In this document: positions 60,885-64,000 of the stretch, piece after piece
Numbering within the stretch: position 1 is the first letter of the stretch
Layout of the letters: the number at the start of each line of letters is the position of its first letter
From: an uncultured Oscillospiraceae bacterium
GTDB lineage: Bacteria; Bacillota; Clostridia; Oscillospirales; Oscillospiraceae
Length of the DNA: 64,000 bases
Direction: 5' to 3'
Assembly (NCBI GenBank): GCA_947624985.1
Contig: CANQMO010000013.1
Location: 1-64,000 of the forward strand
The notes under the pieces: generated by a model
The model's database searches: none
Seen by the model: only the letters and a program-made list of their open reading frames with translations
What the model was told of the DNA's origin: nothing
Made by a program: the position numbers and the translations under genes

Positions 60885-62243
60885 ATGAATATCATCGTTG
60901 TGGGCGCGGGCAAGATCGGCTTTACGCTGACCCAGTATCTGACGCATGAGGGGCATGACGTGACGGTCATCGACCGGAACCCGGAAAGGATCAGTCTGGT
61001 GAACACCACGCTGGACGCCATATCCATCTCCGGGGCGGTGGACATCGAGCTTTTGAAGCTGGCCGGGGTAGGTTCGGCGGACCTGCTCATCGCCGCCACC
61101 AATTCCGACGAATCCAATATCCTGTGCTGCATGATGGGCCGGAAGCTGGGCGTGAAGCACACCATCGCCCGGGTCCGTCAGCAGGACCACTATAACGCGG
61201 TAATGCTGCTGCGGGACGAGCTTGGCCTGTCGCTGACCATCAACCCGGAGCACGACGCCGCCCGGGAGATCAGCCGGGTGCTGCGCTTCCCGTCGGCGGC
61301 GAAGGTGGAGCCCTTCGCCAAGGGGCAGGCGGAGCTGGTGGAGTTCAAGCTCCGGGAGGAGAACCCTCTGTGCGGCCTGACGCTGAAGAATTTCCACGGC
61401 AAGTTCGGCCGTGGCACGCTGATCTGCGCCGTCCGCCGGGGCGAGCAGGTGCACATCCCCGGCGGCGATTTCGTCCTCCAGGCGGGGGACAGCGTGAGCG
61501 TGGTGGGCGCGCCCAAGCACATCCATGCCCTGTTCAAGGACCTGGCCATCTTCAAAAAGAGCGCCAGGGACGTGATGATCGTGGGCGGCGGACAGGTGGG
61601 CGTCTATCTGGGCCAACAGCTTCTGGGCATGGGCATACGGGTCAAGCTGGTGGAGAAAGACCCGGCGAAGTGCCGGACCATCAAGGACCTGCTGCCCAAG
61701 GCGGAGGTCATATGCGCAGACGGCTCCCGCCCGGACGTGCTGGAAGAGGAGGGCCTGCGAGACACGGACGCGCTGGTGGCCATCACCGGCACGGACGAGA
61801 TCAATATCATTCTGGGCGCCTACGCCCGGAGCGCGGGCGTGGAGAAGGCCGTGGCCAAGGTCAACGAGGACCATCTGATAAATCTGGCCACCTCCTTCGG
61901 GCTGGAGGAGCCGGTCCAGCCCCGGTTCATCACCGCACAGCAGGTGCTCCAGTATGTGCGCAGCATGGAAAACGCCAGCTCCAGCAGCGGCGTGGAAATG
62001 CTCCGGCGCATTCTGGACGGCAAGCTGGAGGTACTGGAGTTCCGGGCGGGCGTGTCCAGCCCCTGCGTGGGCGTGCCTCTGCGCGACCTGCCCACCAGAC
62101 AGGACGTGCTGGTGGCCGCCATCATCCGGGACGGCAAGTGCCTCATCCCCGGCGGCAGCGATGAGATCTGGGCCGGAGACAGCGTGCTGGCCGTCACTAC
62201 CCGGCGGGGCATGACCCGGCTGGAAGATATTTTGAGAGGGTGA
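60885..62243 (+). CDS. trkA: Trk potassium uptake regulatory protein TrkA
   Basis: The 452-residue cytoplasmic gating subunit has two RCK units. The first Rossmann motif VVGAGKIGFTL is at the N-terminus with the acidic strand end VTVIDRN, the second is MIVGGGQVGVYLG near residue 232, and each is followed by an RCK-C domain. It binds NAD(H) or ATP and controls the TrkH channel encoded four bases downstream. GGGAGGGG precedes the ATG at 60885. Confidence 0.95.
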   Translation: MNIIVVGAGKIGFTLTQYLTHEGHDVTVIDRNPERISLVNTTLDAISISGAVDIELLKLAGVGSADLLIAATNSDESNILCCMMGRKLGVKHTIARVRQQDHYNAVMLLRDELGLSLTINPEHDAAREISRVLRFPSAAKVEPFAKGQAELVEFKLREENPLCGLTLKNFHGKFGRGTLICAVRRGEQVHIPGGDFVLQAGDSVSVVGAPKHIHALFKDLAIFKKSARDVMIVGGGQVGVYLGQQLLGMGIRVKLVEKDPAKCRTIKDLLPKAEVICADGSRPDVLEEEGLRDTDALVAITGTDEINIILGAYARSAGVEKAVAKVNEDHLINLATSFGLEEPVQPRFITAQQVLQYVRSMENASSSSGVEMLRRILDGKLEVLEFRAGVSSPCVGVPLRDLPTRQDVLVAAIIRDGKCLIPGGSDEIWAGDSVLAVTTRRGMTRLEDILRG

Positions 62244-62247
62244 GAAC

Positions 62248-63696
62248 GTGAATCACCGGATCATTCTGAATATCCTGGGCCGCGTGCTCACCATCGAGGC
62301 GGGACTGCTGGCGGCGCCGCTGCTCGTGGCGGGCCTGTACGGGGAGAGCCTGCGGCCCTTCCTGTGGACCATCGTTCTGGCCGTGGCCATCGGCGGGGCG
62401 TTCATGCTTCTGGGCAGAAAAAAAGCGGGCACGCTCCACCCCCGGGAGGGGTTCGTGTCCGTGACCCTCAGCTGGGTGGTCATCTCCCTGGTGGGGGCGC
62501 TGCCCTTCGTGTTCTCCGGCGCCATCCCCAATTATATCAGCGCCCTTTTTGAGATCGTCTCCGGCTTCACCACCACCGGCGCTTCCGTGCTGACCGAGGT
62601 GGAGAGCGTGCCCAAGGGCGTCCTGTTCTGGCGCAGCTTCTCCCACTTCATCGGCGGCATGGGCGTGCTGGTGTTCATGATGGCGATCCTGCCCACGGAC
62701 GACGAGCACTCCATGCACCTTCTCCGCGCGGAGGTGCCCGGTCCGGTGAAGGGCAAGCTGATGCCCCGGATGCGGGACACCGCCCGGACGCTGTACGTCA
62801 TCTACCTGGTCATGACGCTGGTGGAGATCGTGCTGCTGATGTGCGGCGGACTGGGCTGGTTCGACGCGCTGACCACCGCCTTCGGCACGGCCGGTACCGG
62901 CGGCTTCGGGGTGCGAAACGCGAGCATAGGCGCCTATAACAGCGCCTATGTGGACATCGTGGTCGGTGTGTTCATGGTCCTTTTCGGAGTGAACTTCAAC
63001 CTGTATTATATCGTTTTGGTCAAACGGTCCATCCGGGGGCTGAAAAGCCAGGAGCTGGGCCTTTACCTGCTGGTCATCGCGCTGGCCACGGTCACCATCG
63101 CCCTGAACATCCTGAACCAGTACGAGAGCTTTCTGGAGGCCATGCGGTATTCCTTTTTCCAGGTGTCCAGTATCATCACCACCACGGGCTTCGCCACGGC
63201 GGACTTCAACGTCTGGCCCAGCTACTCCCGGGCGCTGCTGGTGCTGCTGATGCTGATGGGCGCCTGCGCCGGCAGCACTGGCGGCGGCACCAAGGTGGCC
63301 CGGCTCGTGATCGTGCTCAAAGCGATATGGGCCGAGATCCGTAAGCTGCTCTCTCCCCGGTCGGTGGACCGGGTGACGCTGGACGGGGAGCGGCTGGACG
63401 ACGACGCCATCCACAACACCATGGTCTATTATATGCTCTATGCCCTGTTCGCGCTGGGGGCGTTTTTGCTGCTGACGGTGGAGGGCCACGATTTGGAGAC
63501 AACCTTCACCAGCGTGGTGAGCTGCCTTTCCAATATCGGCCCCGGCCTGAACATGGTGGGCCCCACGGGGAATTTCGCCTTCTGGAGCGCGCCGTCCAAG
63601 CTGATACTCAGCCTGTGCATGCTCTTGGGGCGGCTGGAGATATTCCCCGTGCTGACCCTGTTTGCCAGCGGGGTGCACGCCCGCCGGAAGGGGTGA
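62248..63696 (+). CDS. trkH: Trk potassium uptake membrane protein TrkH
   Basis: The 482-residue K+ channel-like transporter has four pore repeats with filter glycines in GFTTTGAS, GTAGTGGFG, ITTTGFAT and SNIGPGL. About ten membrane segments are visible. A GTG start at 62248 follows TGAGAGGGTGAG, four bases after the trkA stop. It works with TrkA for K+ uptake and turgor, possibly driven by the ion gradient that Rnf builds. Confidence 0.95.
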   Translation: MNHRIILNILGRVLTIEAGLLAAPLLVAGLYGESLRPFLWTIVLAVAIGGAFMLLGRKKAGTLHPREGFVSVTLSWVVISLVGALPFVFSGAIPNYISALFEIVSGFTTTGASVLTEVESVPKGVLFWRSFSHFIGGMGVLVFMMAILPTDDEHSMHLLRAEVPGPVKGKLMPRMRDTARTLYVIYLVMTLVEIVLLMCGGLGWFDALTTAFGTAGTGGFGVRNASIGAYNSAYVDIVVGVFMVLFGVNFNLYYIVLVKRSIRGLKSQELGLYLLVIALATVTIALNILNQYESFLEAMRYSFFQVSSIITTTGFATADFNVWPSYSRALLVLLMLMGACAGSTGGGTKVARLVIVLKAIWAEIRKLLSPRSVDRVTLDGERLDDDAIHNTMVYYMLYALFALGAFLLLTVEGHDLETTFTSVVSCLSNIGPGLNMVGPTGNFAFWSAPSKLILSLCMLLGRLEIFPVLTLFASGVHARRKG

Positions 63697-63700
63697 CCGG

Positions 63701-64000
63701 TCACCGCACGGCGAAGCGGAAGGCGGTCTCGCTATGCAGCGGCTTTCCCGCCCGGAGCACCGGGGAGGGGAAGCCGTAGCAGTTCATGCCGTTTGGGAAA
63801 AGCTGCGTCTCCAGGCAGACCGCGTCCCGGGGGCCCATGCTCTGCCCGTCCTTGCCGGGCCGGGCGCTCAGGCCGTTGGCGGAGTAGACCTGCATACCGG
63901 GCATGTCCGTGGTCACGGTCATCTCCACGCCGCTGACGGGGCTATAAAGCACCGCGGCGTCTGTCCCGGACAGGACGAAGTTGTGGTCATAGCCCCCGCC
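63701..64000 (-). CDS. galM: Aldose 1-epimerase, C-terminal part (runs off the window)
   Basis: About 99 residues of a mutarotase reach the right edge of the window. The reading starts inside GGGYDHNFVLSG, the conserved GalM motif. It continues with VEMTVTTDMPGMQVYSANG and ends with FAVR after ETAFRFAV, the usual GalM C-terminus. It interconverts alpha and beta anomers of aldoses. An internal ATG at 63952 is not the true start. It is convergent with trkH (four-base gap). Confidence 0.92.
   Translation of the reverse strand, partial: GGGYDHNFVLSGTDAAVLYSPVSGVEMTVTTDMPGMQVYSANGLSARPGKDGQSMGPRDAVCLETQLFPNGMNCYGFPSPVLRAGKPLHSETAFRFAVR

Overview
The window reads as chromosome of a high-GC, low-oxygen Firmicute, most likely an Oscillospiraceae (Clostridium cluster IV) gut anaerobe. 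This is inferred from a complete Rnf complex, Shine-Dalgarno driven starts, a DnaD/DnaI-type primosome pair, a CIRCE site, a PheB-type ACT regulator and Mre/PBP2 genes typical of Clostridia. No species can be named from sequence alone. Coding density is high, with long co-directional runs.

Layout. 1-350: 3' end of a 23S rRNA, a 5S rRNA and a terminator. 0.5-2.6 kb: a low-GC GNAT acetyltransferase between two 29-bp direct repeats, then an MGMT-family protein, YbaK and a HAD phosphatase. 2.6-9.3 kb (minus): a YbjQ-type protein, PheA, and the rnfCDGEAB operon with its own promoter and terminator. 9.6-12.9 kb (minus): an ECF sigma factor, a membrane protein and a two-gene ABC transporter with overlapping ends. 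13-17.5 kb: an accessory patch with a hairpin-rich leader, a 2H phosphoesterase, a truncated VOC gene, a second low-GC GNAT gene, and a TetR/aldo-keto reductase pair. These are separated by related palindromic direct repeats and end at tRNA-Ala(GGC). 17.6-23.2 kb (minus): a branched-chain amino acid ABC transporter (livJHMGF) and a MarR regulator with a clear operator.

23.8-41.0 kb (minus) is one 14-gene co-directional run: U32 peptidase, maf, mreC, mreD, PBP2, mgsA, hisS, aspS, comM, thiI, M29 aminopeptidase, cinA, then a GT2 glycosyltransferase overlapping a YdjC-type deacetylase. It joins wall elongation, translation and a possible lipid-linked amino-sugar modification. 41.1-49.7 kb: a PHP phosphoesterase diverges from dnaD-like/dnaI genes, followed by a ribbon-helix-helix protein with ClpB and twin XRE membrane regulators. 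49.8-55.5 kb: an unknown protein, a nucleotidyltransferase, Hsp20 with a CIRCE site, and pheB-hom-lysC. 55.5-64 kb: tadA, pta, a small XRE regulator overlapping lepA, a parvulin-like lipoprotein with an acidic repeat, trkA-trkH and the 3' part of an aldose 1-epimerase.

Most of the window is core genome. The least ordinary parts are the repeat-bounded cassettes at 0.47-1.07 kb and 14.2-17.4 kb, the structured leader at 13.0-13.16 kb, the ECF-ABC operon, and the glycosyltransferase/deacetylase pair at 23.8-25.6 kb, which resembles a Francisella system for deacetylated amino sugars on undecaprenyl phosphate. I found no CRISPR array, prophage or transposase.
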